The notes under the pieces are model-generated. The model was not told where the DNA came from. It searched no databases and was given only the letters and a program-made list of their open reading frames with translations. A DNA stretch of 64,000 bases from Gordonia hydrophobica NBRC 16057 (lineage in GTDB: Bacteria > Actinomycetota > Actinomycetes > Mycobacteriales > Mycobacteriaceae), in assembly GCF_001592365.1 (NCBI RefSeq), contig NZ_BCWU01000001.1:558001-622000 (forward strand), read 5' to 3'. Position numbers and translations under genes: made by a program. Shown one piece after another: positions 18,215-27,175 of the stretch. How positions within the stretch are numbered: the stretch's first letter is position 1; every line of letters begins with the position of its first letter.

Positions 18215-19978
18215 CTACCGCCCTGCGACGGCCTCGCGGGCGGCACGCGCGGTCTGAGCGAAGTCGAGCCAACGGGTGGCGGCGCCGATCGGCAACGACA
18301 ATTGGTCGGCGACGTCGACCAGCCGCGTTCCGGGCTCGTACAACCAGCGTTCGATGAGGGCGATGCCTTCGGCGGGCGCACCGCACAGGGGACCCGAATC
18401 CGGGGCGGGAGGCAGAACGGTGGTCGCCGCCGCCCGCATGCGATCGATGACGGGCATCGGGGCGACGCCGCGATTCGCACGCGCCGATCCCGCCAGCCTG
18501 CCGTACCGGATCACGGCCAGTTCCCAACCGCCGTCGCCGTCGGGCCGCGCGCCGATGACTTCCGGGCGCTGTGCGACGGCGGCGAGGCGTTGACTGCGGG
18601 AGAGCGCCTCGATCGTCGCCGACAGCCGGTCGCGGGCGCGCGCCGCGGATTCGAACCGTCGTTCTCGTGCCAGGAGCGCGACACGGTCGTGCAGTGAGGC
18701 GAGGAGGACGTCGGACCGGCCTGCCAGGAGGTCGCGTGCCGCTTCGACTCTCCCAAGATAGTCGGGAAGGGTCTGCGGTCGATCGCTCGCGGCACGGCAT
18801 ACGCCAGGCACGGCGGCGACCAGGGGATCGGGCAACGCCGCGGCATCGGCGACGCCCGCGCACCAGTGATGCGAGGCCTTCTTCAACGCCGTGGTGCAGG
18901 TGCGCAGTCCGGCCACTCCGGAGATGACATCGGCGACATCGGCGGCCTGTGAGCGCCCCGACAACGGCCCAATCGCTTCGGCACTCGGTGTCCGAGAGAC
19001 CGTGAGGCGAGGAAACCGTTCGGCGGTCAGGGAGATCCACCAGCCGCCCTGCGGATTGCGTGATCGTCGGTTGTACGAGGGCTTGTGCACACCCAGGAGC
19101 GTCAACTCGGCGATGGCCGCTTCGAGCGCGTGCGCGCACTCCACGTGGTCCACGCGTATCGCCAGGGACACCATCTCCGCCATTCGACTTCGCGGGTCGC
19201 TTCCGTTGAAGTACCCGGCGACGCGCCGGTGTAGGTCGACGGCGGTACCGATGTAGAGGACCTCCTCGCCCGGACCGCGGAAGAGGTAGACGCCGGGGCG
19301 GTGCGGCAGGCCTGCGGCCATCGCTCGTTTAGCGCGCATCGCCGGTGTAGCGCGAGGCAGATACGCGGTCAGGTCGCCCACCGTCTCGACACCCTGGTTG
19401 CCGACCCGCTCGATCAAGCGATGAAAGACGTCGACGGTCGCGCGAGCGTCGTCGAGTGCGCGGTGCGTCGGCCGGACGGAGACGTCGAACAGCTCGGCGA
19501 GCGCGGACAGTTTCACGCTCGGCGCCTCCTGTCTGCTCAGCACCCGCCGCGCCATCACCACGGTGCACAGCGAGGTGGTGAACTCCCACGGGAGCTTCAT
19601 CCGCGCTGCGTTCTTCCGGAGGAAACCCATGTCGAATCGCGCGTTGTGCGCGACGAGGACACTGCCGCGAGCGAACTCGATGAAGGCGGGCAGCACCTCT
19701 TCTATGCGAGGAGCGTCGTACACCATCGCGGTCGTGATGCCGGTCAGCGTGACGATCTGCGGGGGAATGGTGCGGCCGGGATCGACGAGGGTGGCGAACT
19801 CGCCGAGGACCTCGCCGCCGCGGATCTTGACCGCGCCGATCTCGGTGATCCGGTCGTCGTCGGCACTTCCGCCCGTCGTCTCGAGGTCGACGACGACGAA
19901 GGTCGTCTCGCGTAAGGCCGCGGCCGCGAACTCCTCGGACTCGGGGAGATCGGAGAACGACAACTGTTCGACTGCCAT
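18215..19978 (-). CDS. DEDDh exonuclease fused to a GIY-YIG (UvrC/Cho-type) nuclease domain
   Basis: The 587-residue protein (Rv2191 type) has a DnaQ-like 3'-5' exonuclease at about 25-190: D31/E33 in VDLETTGG, D116 in HNARFD, H172/D177 in HRALDDA. A GIY-YIG domain follows at about 225-305 with GVY (229-231), YIG (242-244) and R251. A 280-residue C-terminal part includes a UVR-like stretch rich in Arg and Glu. The architecture suggests an incision-and-trim role in DNA repair, inferred from the domains. ATG 19978 (MAVEQLSFSDLPESEEF) is chosen because conservation begins there. Upstream ATGs at 20008 and 20020 lack better ribosome sites. Confidence 0.88.
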   Translation of the reverse strand: MAVEQLSFSDLPESEEFAAAALRETTFVVVDLETTGGSADDDRITEIGAVKIRGGEVLGEFATLVDPGRTIPPQIVTLTGITTAMVYDAPRIEEVLPAFIEFARGSVLVAHNARFDMGFLRKNAARMKLPWEFTTSLCTVVMARRVLSRQEAPSVKLSALAELFDVSVRPTHRALDDARATVDVFHRLIERVGNQGVETVGDLTAYLPRATPAMRAKRAMAAGLPHRPGVYLFRGPGEEVLYIGTAVDLHRRVAGYFNGSDPRSRMAEMVSLAIRVDHVECAHALEAAIAELTLLGVHKPSYNRRSRNPQGGWWISLTAERFPRLTVSRTPSAEAIGPLSGRSQAADVADVISGVAGLRTCTTALKKASHHWCAGVADAAALPDPLVAAVPGVCRAASDRPQTLPDYLGRVEAARDLLAGRSDVLLASLHDRVALLARERRFESAARARDRLSATIEALSRSQRLAAVAQRPEVIGARPDGDGGWELAVIRYGRLAGSARANRGVAPMPVIDRMRAAATTVLPPAPDSGPLCGAPAEGIALIERWLYEPGTRLVDVADQLSLPIGAATRWLDFAQTARAAREAVAGR

Positions 19979-20187
19979 GCCGCGCACGCTACGACCGGCC
20001 TCTGACATACCGAGTCTCATCACAGCGGGCGTGATGCGCAGTCGCAGGGACTTGTCAGACCTCAGTCGTAGTGTCCGCATCAGTCCTCGCAGCCATGCCG
20101 GCCACGAGAGACCGGTGACCCTGAGTCGCGAGGACGGACGACTTGTCCGGTTCGCGACTTCCGTTACGTCGATGAGAGGGAGATCAC

Positions 20188-20451
20188 ATGAAAATCGATT
20201 GTGGCCGGTGTCCGGTCCGGGCGCGTGCCTGTGACGACTGCATGATGCAGGTCTTCTTTCCGGCTGCCACCAGCGGCTATTCGGGTGACAGTGCGCTCAG
20301 TGCAGACGAGGCGGAACTGGTCGACGCGATCGGTGTGTTCGTCGACACAGAGCTGGTCTGTCTGGCGGATGCCGACGCAGCACGACTCCATGTCACCGCA
20401 GGTGACGGCAATTTTGCGGGCAAGTGGACGGGAGGGCTCCGCGCGGTGTGA
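20188..20451 (+). CDS. Small protein with a double CxxC motif
   Basis: The 87-residue protein begins MKIDCGRCPVRARACDDCMM. C5, C8, C15 and C18 form a compact CxxC-x6-CxxC that probably binds zinc. The rest is acidic, with no membrane segment. GAGAGGGAGATCAC before the ATG gives a good ribosome site. It is divergent from the exonuclease gene and precedes the riboswitch-controlled P60 gene. I know similar uncharacterised proteins in this order; function unknown. Confidence 0.75.
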   Translation: MKIDCGRCPVRARACDDCMMQVFFPAATSGYSGDSALSADEAELVDAIGVFVDTELVCLADADAARLHVTAGDGNFAGKWTGGLRAV

Positions 20452-20570
20452 TTCAGGTGTCGACCGCGCGAATCGCGTGCCGTCGGTAGACATCGGTCTC
20501 GGGGTTTCGTAATCTTTCTGAGACCTTCCAGTCAGGGATGTCCCGGAGTAGTTCTGGGCCGCCCGGAGGG

Positions 20571-20755
20571 TCGTCGCCTAATCGCCCTCACCAACGGGGG
20601 CGAACCGGGGAACCACTTCCTCCGCGCACGGTGTACAGCGCTGTCGCGGATCGGGGTGAATCGCAGCATGTGTGGCTCGCAAGGCTTCTGCATGCACGCG
20701 TAGGGCCATCTCTTCCGGCCCGAACCCGACAGCTAACCCGGTCGGCGATAGGGAG
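20571..20755 (+). ncRNA. Cyclic di-AMP riboswitch (ydaO/yuaA class)
   Basis: The leader of the downstream NlpC/P60 gene carries the conserved blocks of this class in order: tcgcctaatc (about 20574), ccggggaacca (about 20605), ggggtgaatc (20653-20662), agggcc then ccgaacccgacagctaaccc (about 20720-20740) and ggtcggcga, just before the ribosome site. In Actinobacteria this class is typically found upstream of Rpf and NlpC/P60 wall-remodelling genes and turns expression off when c-di-AMP binds. The exact ends are estimated. A terminator or sequestration helix is not obvious by eye. Confidence 0.88.
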
Positions 20756-20778
20756 AACAACAAGGAGTACGTGTTTCC

Positions 20779-21354
20779 GTGGCCAAGCACCGTTTGGAGC
20801 AGCCCAGTGTCGGTCAGAAGGCCGTCAAGTCCGCCCTCTTTGCCGGCTCGATCGCCATCGGCGGATCGCTGGCATTCGCCGCTGCTCCGGCAGACGCCGC
20901 CCCGGTGACCATTCCGAACGTCGGCACCTTCGACGTTCCGGGTCTGCCGTCGAACATCCTGCCCAAGGCGCCGAGCGTTCCGCAGCTGGACATGGGCACC
21001 AAGCAGGAAGTCCGCGCCAAGAAGGCCTTGCGTTACGCAGAGTCGAAGATCGGCGCCCCCTACGTGTACGGCGCTGCCGGTCCGAACGCCTTCGACTGCT
21101 CGGGACTCACCTCGTGGGCCTACAAGCAGGCGGGCAAGACCATCCCGCGTGACAGCTACGGCCAGCTCGGCGGCGGCACCCCGGTCGCAGGCCTCGCGGC
21201 CGCGCGTCCCGGCGACATCCTGATTTTCAACGGCGGCAGCCACGCCGGCATCTACGCTGGCAACGGCATGTTCGTCCACTCGTCCACCGAGGGCGTGCCC
21301 GTGAAGCGCGACCGGGTCAAGGCGTGGAACCTGACCGCAGTGCGTCGCTACTGA
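20779..21354 (+). CDS. Secreted NlpC/P60 peptidoglycan hydrolase, short form
   Basis: The 191-residue protein has a signal sequence (about 1-41, ending ADAAP), a short linker and a C-terminal NlpC/P60 domain. That domain has catalytic C107 (FDCSGL), H155 (HAGIYAG) and H167. Such enzymes cut stem peptides of peptidoglycan, usually between D-Glu and meso-DAP. The start is GTG 20779, with AAGGAG 11 bases upstream, a long spacing that may belong to riboswitch control. It lies directly behind the c-di-AMP riboswitch and is followed by a hairpin and a second P60 gene. Confidence 0.92.
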   Translation: MAKHRLEQPSVGQKAVKSALFAGSIAIGGSLAFAAAPADAAPVTIPNVGTFDVPGLPSNILPKAPSVPQLDMGTKQEVRAKKALRYAESKIGAPYVYGAAGPNAFDCSGLTSWAYKQAGKTIPRDSYGQLGGGTPVAGLAAARPGDILIFNGGSHAGIYAGNGMFVHSSTEGVPVKRDRVKAWNLTAVRRY

Positions 21355-21379
21355 GCGACCAGAGTGAGCTTTCAGTGCA

Positions 21380-21408
21380 GGGCGGGACGGCGTAGCGCCG
21401 TCCCGCCC
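21380..21408 (+). terminator. Hairpin between the two NlpC/P60 genes
   Basis: A 13-bp perfect stem, gggcgggacggcg with cgccgtcccgccc, encloses the loop TAG. No T-run follows, so it may reduce read-through rather than stop all transcription into the second P60 gene. Confidence 0.6.
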
Positions 21409-21428
21409 GCACCGCTATCAAGGACCAG

Positions 21429-22487
21429 GTGCGAGTAGTGGCGAAGAATCCGGGAGCGGGGAAGCGGCGTGGTGCCGCGGTGCTGGGTGCGGTCGTGATC
21501 GCGGCGTCGACGGTGTTCGCCGGTGCGCCCGTTTCCGCTGCGCCCGCGGCGCCGCGATCGGCGGACCAGCTTCTCACCAAGTATCGCGGGCTCTCGATCG
21601 ACGCCGAGAAGACGGCTGAGGCGATGAAGGCCGCGCAGGTGGAGTACGCGAAGCAGCGCGGCATCGTTCGCACCGAACGTGCCAAGGCCAAGGAGGCCGC
21701 CGCCAAGGTGGACTCGATGAAAGAGCGAATGGCGGTGGCGCAGAAGCGGGTCGACGCGATTGCGCGCGCAGGCTTCCGCGGGGCGCGCGTCAACCGTCTC
21801 TATGCGATGCTGGTCAGTGATTCTCCGCAGAATCTCCTGGACACCATGTCGGGACTGGAAGTGATGTCCCGTCAGTCCGCAGCCGATCTGCGCGCCGTCG
21901 TCAAGGTCGCGAGCGAGGCGAAGGCCGCCGAGGCCGACGCGAAGCAGACTGCCGACGCCGCCACCAAAGCCATCGCCGATTCGGAGAAGACCCGCGGTCA
22001 GCTGCAAGCCAAACAAGCTGACCTGCAGCTCAAAGCGGTTCAGATCCGCGCCATCTACCAGTCGATGACGGGCAAGCAACTCGCCGCTCTGCGCGGTCCC
22101 AAGTACACCTTCGACGCTAAGGCGGTCCCGAAGGGGACATCGCCCGAACTCGTCGCAGTCCAGGCGGCGATCTCGCGGATCGGCGATCCCTACGTGTGGG
22201 GCGCCACGGGGCCGAACACGTTCGACTGCTCGGGTCTGATGCTGTGGGCGTACAAGGAAGCGGGACGGACCATCCCGCGCACCAGCGAAGCCCAGCTCGG
22301 CGGCGGCAAGCCCGTCGACCGCGACGACCTCAAGCCCGGCGACCTGATCATCTACTACCCTGACGCCCACCACGTCGGCATGTACGTCGGCGACGGCTAC
22401 GTGATTCACGCATCGACGTTCGGTGTTCCGGTCGCCGTGGTGCCGATCGACAAGGCCGGGCCGTACAACTCTGCGCGACGGTACTGA
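21429..22487 (+). CDS. Secreted NlpC/P60 hydrolase with N-terminal coiled coil (Rv2190c type)
   Basis: The 352-residue protein has a signal sequence (about 1-38), then Ala/Lys/Glu-rich helices at about 45-220 predicted to form a coiled coil, and a C-terminal NlpC/P60 domain with C267 (FDCSGL), H315 and H327. The RipA-like layout suggests the coiled coil restrains or positions the peptidase during cell separation. Its catalytic domain is closely similar to that of the preceding gene (GATGPN.FDCSGL...AYKEAGRTIPR), so the pair probably arose by duplication. The start is GTG 21429. The next gene starts on the following base. Confidence 0.92.
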   Translation: MRVVAKNPGAGKRRGAAVLGAVVIAASTVFAGAPVSAAPAAPRSADQLLTKYRGLSIDAEKTAEAMKAAQVEYAKQRGIVRTERAKAKEAAAKVDSMKERMAVAQKRVDAIARAGFRGARVNRLYAMLVSDSPQNLLDTMSGLEVMSRQSAADLRAVVKVASEAKAAEADAKQTADAATKAIADSEKTRGQLQAKQADLQLKAVQIRAIYQSMTGKQLAALRGPKYTFDAKAVPKGTSPELVAVQAAISRIGDPYVWGATGPNTFDCSGLMLWAYKEAGRTIPRTSEAQLGGGKPVDRDDLKPGDLIIYYPDAHHVGMYVGDGYVIHASTFGVPVAVVPIDKAGPYNSARRY

Positions 22488-23990
22488 GTGCGGACGCGTC
22501 GCACCGCCATCGCGGCCCCGCTCCTGTCCATTGCGCTGCTGACCAGTGCGTTGACCGCGTGCAGTTCTGCCGGTCAGGATCCGACGCCGTCGTCGGCAAC
22601 GGTGTCCACGACGGCGTTGAACCCGTACGAACAGCAACGATACGACGGCGTCACCGCACTTCTCGATCAGTTGTCCGCGACGCTGACCAGTGGTGATCGG
22701 GACGGACTGACCGCCTTGATCGACGACGCCGCCACGCAGGCGTTCCGGCGACACTTCGAGGCGATCGCCGCCGACTTCGCGGCGAAGAAGCGCACCATCA
22801 CGCTCACGACGTCGACCAGCACGAGTCCGTCGCAGGAACCCGAGACGGGAACGACGCGCAGTCCTCGACCGTCTGCGGCACCCGTCCCGACCTTGACTGC
22901 AGCGCCGCTCAAGCTGAAGGAGTTCCGGTTCCGGGTGGCCCCGCAGAACGGTCCCGAGCACCTCCTCGGAGACGAATTGGTGGCGCGCTTGGAGGCGCAG
23001 GGCGCCACCGACACCTGGGTGACACCGGTCGATCTCGAGTACGCGCTCGGCGGGACGTCGTCGCCGGGGATGGACGAGCCGACTGTCACCCTGCATCGGA
23101 GCTTCACCTTCGCCCGGTATGGCGACGACTGGAAGATCGTCGGCGACGGGGGACTGGCCCCCGATCCGACCGCCGAAGGCGACGAGAATCCCAAGGCCCC
23201 CGAACTGGGGCCGTGGGAGTTCCCAGACCTGGCCGCGACCGACGTGAAGACGGCCGGAGGCACGTCGACGGTGCTGTTCTACAAGGGCGCCGAGAAGACT
23301 GCGGCCACCACATCCGGACTGCTCGCCGGCGCCATCGACGAGGTGAGCAAGTTCTGGGGCGACGACTGGCCCCGACGCGTCGCGGTGGTGTCGACCGCGA
23401 CCGACGCGCAGTTCGCCGGACTGACCAGAACGGCCCCCGGCGACACCGCGGCCGCGGCGGCAGCGACGGTCTTCGCCATGGTCGACAGGCAGAACAAGCA
23501 GGTGATCGGCCAACGGATCGTGCTGACGCCCGCGGTGCGGGCCCTGCCCGAACCCGCACTCGCCGTCGTGGTGCGCCACGAACTGGTCCACGTCGCAGCA
23601 CGGCTGGTGACGGCCGAGGGTGCGCCGCTGTGGCTCACCGAAGGTGTGCCGGAATACGTCGGCCGTAAGGGCACCTACCGTGACTTCGTCGACGCCGCAC
23701 CGGAACTGGCCGCTGCCGTGGCCGCGAAGCAGGTGCCGAAAGCCCTGCCGTCGGACGGTTCGTTCTCGGTCGACAGCGACGCCGCCCGCATCGCCTACCA
23801 GAGTGCGTGGTCGTTCGCCGCGTTCGTCGCCGACCGGTTCGGAGATGAGAAGCTCAAGGACATGTACGTGAAGGTGGCTCGTGGTGGCGACACCGCGACA
23901 CAGGACGCGGCGATCAAGGACGCGCTCGGCGTCGACAAGCCGACGGTGGTCGCCGACTGGCAGAAGTGGCTCCGAAAGCAGGTTCGTTGA
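22488..23990 (+). CDS. Lipoprotein with a metallopeptidase-like (HExxH) C-terminal domain
   Basis: The 500-residue protein has a lipoprotein signal with lipobox LTAC (C25). A Ser/Thr/Pro-rich stretch (about 110-145) separates an NTF2-like N-terminal part from the C-terminal domain. There RHELVHVAA gives H364-E-L-V-H368, and a third glutamate lies in WLTEG (E385), the gluzincin spacing of peptidase MA-type proteins. It is therefore probably a zinc peptidase on the outer face of the membrane. The GTG start directly follows the P60 stop with no gap, and pimB overlaps its stop by one base, so all three are coupled. M. tuberculosis Rv2189c occupies this place but is, as I recall, shorter. Confidence 0.82.
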   Translation: MRTRRTAIAAPLLSIALLTSALTACSSAGQDPTPSSATVSTTALNPYEQQRYDGVTALLDQLSATLTSGDRDGLTALIDDAATQAFRRHFEAIAADFAAKKRTITLTTSTSTSPSQEPETGTTRSPRPSAAPVPTLTAAPLKLKEFRFRVAPQNGPEHLLGDELVARLEAQGATDTWVTPVDLEYALGGTSSPGMDEPTVTLHRSFTFARYGDDWKIVGDGGLAPDPTAEGDENPKAPELGPWEFPDLAATDVKTAGGTSTVLFYKGAEKTAATTSGLLAGAIDEVSKFWGDDWPRRVAVVSTATDAQFAGLTRTAPGDTAAAAAATVFAMVDRQNKQVIGQRIVLTPAVRALPEPALAVVVRHELVHVAARLVTAEGAPLWLTEGVPEYVGRKGTYRDFVDAAPELAAAVAAKQVPKALPSDGSFSVDSDAARIAYQSAWSFAAFVADRFGDEKLKDMYVKVARGGDTATQDAAIKDALGVDKPTVVADWQKWLRKQVR

Positions 23991-25108
23991 TGCATCGAAC
24001 CCTGTTGCTGACCAACGACTTTCCGCCGCGGCCGGGCGGCATCCAGTCGTACTTGGAGAATCTGGCTGCGTTCGTCCCGCCGGACGATCTGATCGTCTAC
24101 GCACCCCGGTGGACCGGGTGCGAGGAGTATGACGCCGCGGCGCCGTATCGCATCGTTCGGCACCCGACCAGCTTGATGCTGCCGACGCCCGCGGTGCGCC
24201 GACGTGCGGCGAAGTTGGTACGTGACAACAACATCCACACGGTCTGGTTCGGTGCTGCAGCGCCGCTCGCCGTCCTCGGTCCCGCGCTGCGCACCGCGGG
24301 CGCCCGCCGCATCGTCGCCAGCACTCACGGACACGAGGTCGGCTGGTCGATGCTGCCGGGAGCCCGCCAGGTCCTGCGTTACATCGGCGACAACTCTGAC
24401 GTGATCACGTATGTGAGTAAGTACACCCGGAACCGCTTCGCCGCGGCTTTCGGTCCCCGCGCGGCGTTGGAGTACGTCTCCTGCGGTGTGGACGTGGATC
24501 GGTTCGGACCGGATGCCGCGGCCCGTGCCGCGTTGCGGCAGCGATACGGGTTCGGCGACGCCCCGGTGGTCCTGTGCCTGTCTCGGCTGGTGCCGCGGAA
24601 GGGGCAGGACACGCTGCTGTCGTGCTGGCCGACTGTCCGGGCCGCGATCCCGGATGCTCGCCTGCTCATCGTCGGCGGCGGTCCGTACGCGAAGACCCTG
24701 CACCGGATGGCGGACGAGATCGGTGTCGCCGACTCCGTCACGTTCACCGGAGGAGTCCCCGCGGACGAACTTCCCATGCACCATGCGATGGCCGACGTCT
24801 TCGCGATGCCGACCCGCACCCGAGGTCGAGGACTGGACGTAGAGGGTTTGGGCATCGTCTTTCTGGAGGCCTCGGCCAGCGGCGTGCCGGTGGTCGCGGG
24901 TGATTCCGGCGGCGCCCCCGAGACCGTGCGCGAGAGCCTGACCGGCACCGTCGTCAACGGCCGCGACCTCACCGAGGTGGCGGACGCGATCATCGAGATC
25001 CTGTCCGCGCCCAAGCTGGCGGCGGCGATGGGGGAGAACGGCCGCGCGTGGGCCGTCGAGAACTGGCAGTGGAAGCAACAGGCCGCGCGACTGATGCGAC
25101 TTCTCTAG
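23990..25108 (+). CDS. pimB: GDP-mannose-dependent phosphatidylinositol monomannoside mannosyltransferase PimB'
   Basis: PimB' (Rv2188c type) adds the second mannose to phosphatidylinositol monomannoside on the cytoplasmic face, an early step to PIMs, lipomannan and lipoarabinomannan. The 372-residue GT-B protein of family GT4 shows TNDFPPRPGGIQSYL at the N-terminus and the donor-binding FLEASASGVPVVAGDSGGAPE in the C-terminal half. ATG 23990 overlaps the preceding stop as TGATG and starts exactly at the conserved domain. It ends the P60-lipoprotein-pimB operon and is convergent with fadD15. Confidence 0.95.
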   Translation: MHRTLLLTNDFPPRPGGIQSYLENLAAFVPPDDLIVYAPRWTGCEEYDAAAPYRIVRHPTSLMLPTPAVRRRAAKLVRDNNIHTVWFGAAAPLAVLGPALRTAGARRIVASTHGHEVGWSMLPGARQVLRYIGDNSDVITYVSKYTRNRFAAAFGPRAALEYVSCGVDVDRFGPDAAARAALRQRYGFGDAPVVLCLSRLVPRKGQDTLLSCWPTVRAAIPDARLLIVGGGPYAKTLHRMADEIGVADSVTFTGGVPADELPMHHAMADVFAMPTRTRGRGLDVEGLGIVFLEASASGVPVVAGDSGGAPETVRESLTGTVVNGRDLTEVADAIIEILSAPKLAAAMGENGRAWAVENWQWKQQAARLMRLL

Positions 25109-25198
25109 GGGACACGCCTCAGCGTCCAATGAGCGAGGTTCGCGTCCCCGTGGGGACCGAGCGCTGCCGCTCGCAGTCGAAAATCGCGCGAGAAAGCA

Positions 25199-25234
25199 GT
25201 CAGCGGCGTCGCTGCTGAGAACGACGCCGCTGAC
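25199..25234 (-). terminator. Terminator of fadD15
   Basis: A 13-bp perfect stem (25199-25211 with 25222-25234, gtcagcggcgtcg and its complement) has a 10-base loop and is followed on the minus strand by TGCTTTCT. It sits 9 bases after the fadD15 stop. Confidence 0.75.
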
Positions 25235-25243
25235 AGGCCACGA

Positions 25244-27046
25244 TCACTTGGTGTAGATGGCAGCGATCTCCGTCGCCCAGTTGTCGACCACGATGTTGCG
25301 CTTGACCTTCAACGTCGGGGTCAGTTCGCCCGAGTCCTCGGTGAAGTCCGAGGGCAGCACGCGGAACTTCTTGATGGCCTCGGCGTGCGAGACCGTCTCG
25401 TTCGCGGCGTCGATCGCGGTCTGGATCTCGGCGCGCAGGTCGGCGTCGTCGACCAGATCGGCCACGGTGGCGTCGGCGGGCTTGCCGTTGCGCTCCTTCC
25501 ATGCCGGGAAGGCCTCTTGGTCGACGGTGACGAGGCAGCCGATGAACGGCTTCTGGTCGCCGACGACGAGGGCCTGCGAGACCAGGGCGCTGGCGCGGAT
25601 GACGTCTTCCATCGGAGCGGGGGAGACGTTCTTGCCGCCGGCGGTGACGATGATCTCCTTCTTACGGCCGGTGATCCGAAGGAAGCCTTCTGAATCGAGG
25701 GCTCCGAGATCGCCGGTGTGGAACCAGCCGTCGGTGATGGCCGCCGCGGTGGCCTCCTCGTTCTTCCAGTACCCGGTGAACACCACCTCGCCCGAGAGCA
25801 GAACCTCGCCGTCGTCGGCGATCCGCACAGTGTTCCCGGGAATGGGGCGGCCCACAGTGCCGACCTTCACCTCGCCCGGAGTGTTCACCGCGATCGCAGC
25901 GGTGGTCTCGGTGAGGCCGTAGCCCTCGTAGACGGGGATGCCGACGCCGCTGAAGAAGTGTCCGAGCCGGGCGCCCAGCGGAGCACCGCCGGAGACCGCG
26001 AACTCGCAGGCGCCGCCGAGAGCGGTGCGGAGCTTGCCGTAGACGAGCTTGTCGAATATCGCGTGCTTGGCACGCAGAAGCAGGCCCACATCGCCGTTCT
26101 GCATCGCGGTGGAGTACTCGACGGCGACGTCGGCCGCGAGATCGAAGATCTTGCCCTTGCCGCCGTCGTGGGCGCCCTGGCGTGCCGAGTTGTACACCTT
26201 CTCGAAGACGCGGGGCACCGACAGGATCAACGACGGCTGGAACACCGTGAACGTGGGAAGCAGATTCGGAATGTCCGCCGTGTACCCGACCTCGACACCG
26301 GACTCCATGGCGATGAGGTTGATCGCGCGTGCAAGGACGTGCGCCATCGGCAGGAACAGCAGCAATCGCTTGCCGTCGACGAGCATCGTGCTCAGCGAAG
26401 TCTGCCGAACGCCCGCGATCTCACCGAGGAGGTTGGAGTGCGTCAGCATGCAGCCCTTGGGGCGCCCGGTGGTTCCCGACGTATAGATGAGCGTTGCGGG
26501 ACTCGCGGCAGTCAGGGTGCGGCGCCGGGCGGTGACCTCGTCGTCGGTGACGTCCTTGCCGAGTTCGGTCAGGACCTCGACGACGCCCTTGCCGTCCGGG
26601 ACGTCGATCTGGAAGATCTGGACCGAATCGTCGACGGACTCGGCGGATTCGACCACCGCGCGGTGCTTCGAAGTCTCCGCGATGACGGTGGTGGCGCCCG
26701 AGTCGCGCATGATCCAGTCGATCTGCGGGCCGGACGACGAGTCGTAGATCGGGATGGTGACGGCGCCGGCCGACCAGATCGCGAAGTCTAGCAACGTCCA
26801 CTCGATACGGGTGGCCGACACCAGTGCGACGCGGTCTCCGGGCTCGATGCCCGCAGCGATCAGCCCCTTCGCGAGCGCCATCACCTGCGCGCCGGCCTCA
26901 GCCGCGGTGACCGGCAGCCACTCCGATCCGACCTGCTTGCGGAACACGGTCTTTCCGCCGTTCTTTTCGACGATGTCGAACAGTACGTCGGACGCGTTCC
27001 GCTCCTTCGGGATCTCGAACTTCGCGGGCACGCGGCATTCGGCCAT
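25244..27046 (-). CDS. fadD15: Long-chain fatty acid-CoA ligase FadD15
   Basis: This enzyme activates long-chain fatty acids to acyl-CoA via an acyl-adenylate. The 600-residue protein is a full AMP-binding family member with LIYTSGTTGRPKGCMLTHSN near 180, YEGYGLTETTA, the hinge region GWFHTGDLG...FLRITGRKKEIIV and the C-terminal lysine domain ending VVDNWATEIAAIYTK. ATG 27046 is chosen because GGAAGG lies about 8 bases upstream; the frame extends far upstream but is antisense to the next gene. Neighbouring pimB and SRPBCC genes match M. tuberculosis order (Rv2187). Confidence 0.94.
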   Translation of the reverse strand: MAECRVPAKFEIPKERNASDVLFDIVEKNGGKTVFRKQVGSEWLPVTAAEAGAQVMALAKGLIAAGIEPGDRVALVSATRIEWTLLDFAIWSAGAVTIPIYDSSSGPQIDWIMRDSGATTVIAETSKHRAVVESAESVDDSVQIFQIDVPDGKGVVEVLTELGKDVTDDEVTARRRTLTAASPATLIYTSGTTGRPKGCMLTHSNLLGEIAGVRQTSLSTMLVDGKRLLLFLPMAHVLARAINLIAMESGVEVGYTADIPNLLPTFTVFQPSLILSVPRVFEKVYNSARQGAHDGGKGKIFDLAADVAVEYSTAMQNGDVGLLLRAKHAIFDKLVYGKLRTALGGACEFAVSGGAPLGARLGHFFSGVGIPVYEGYGLTETTAAIAVNTPGEVKVGTVGRPIPGNTVRIADDGEVLLSGEVVFTGYWKNEEATAAAITDGWFHTGDLGALDSEGFLRITGRKKEIIVTAGGKNVSPAPMEDVIRASALVSQALVVGDQKPFIGCLVTVDQEAFPAWKERNGKPADATVADLVDDADLRAEIQTAIDAANETVSHAEAIKKFRVLPSDFTEDSGELTPTLKVKRNIVVDNWATEIAAIYTK

Positions 27047-27175
27047 GTAATACACCTTCCGGAACCGAAATTTCTTAGAAAGAGCTGAATCTGTCAGTGA
27101 TCTTAGACCCACGGTCTCGGGAGATTCAGCACGAGTGGGTTTCTCCGTTGACGTTGGGTGTGTGAAGCTAAGACG

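Noticed and set aside
21372..24104. A 910-codon leftward open frame opposite the P60 and lipoprotein genes
   Set aside because: It is a shadow of three genes with clear signal sequences and catalytic motifs on the other strand.
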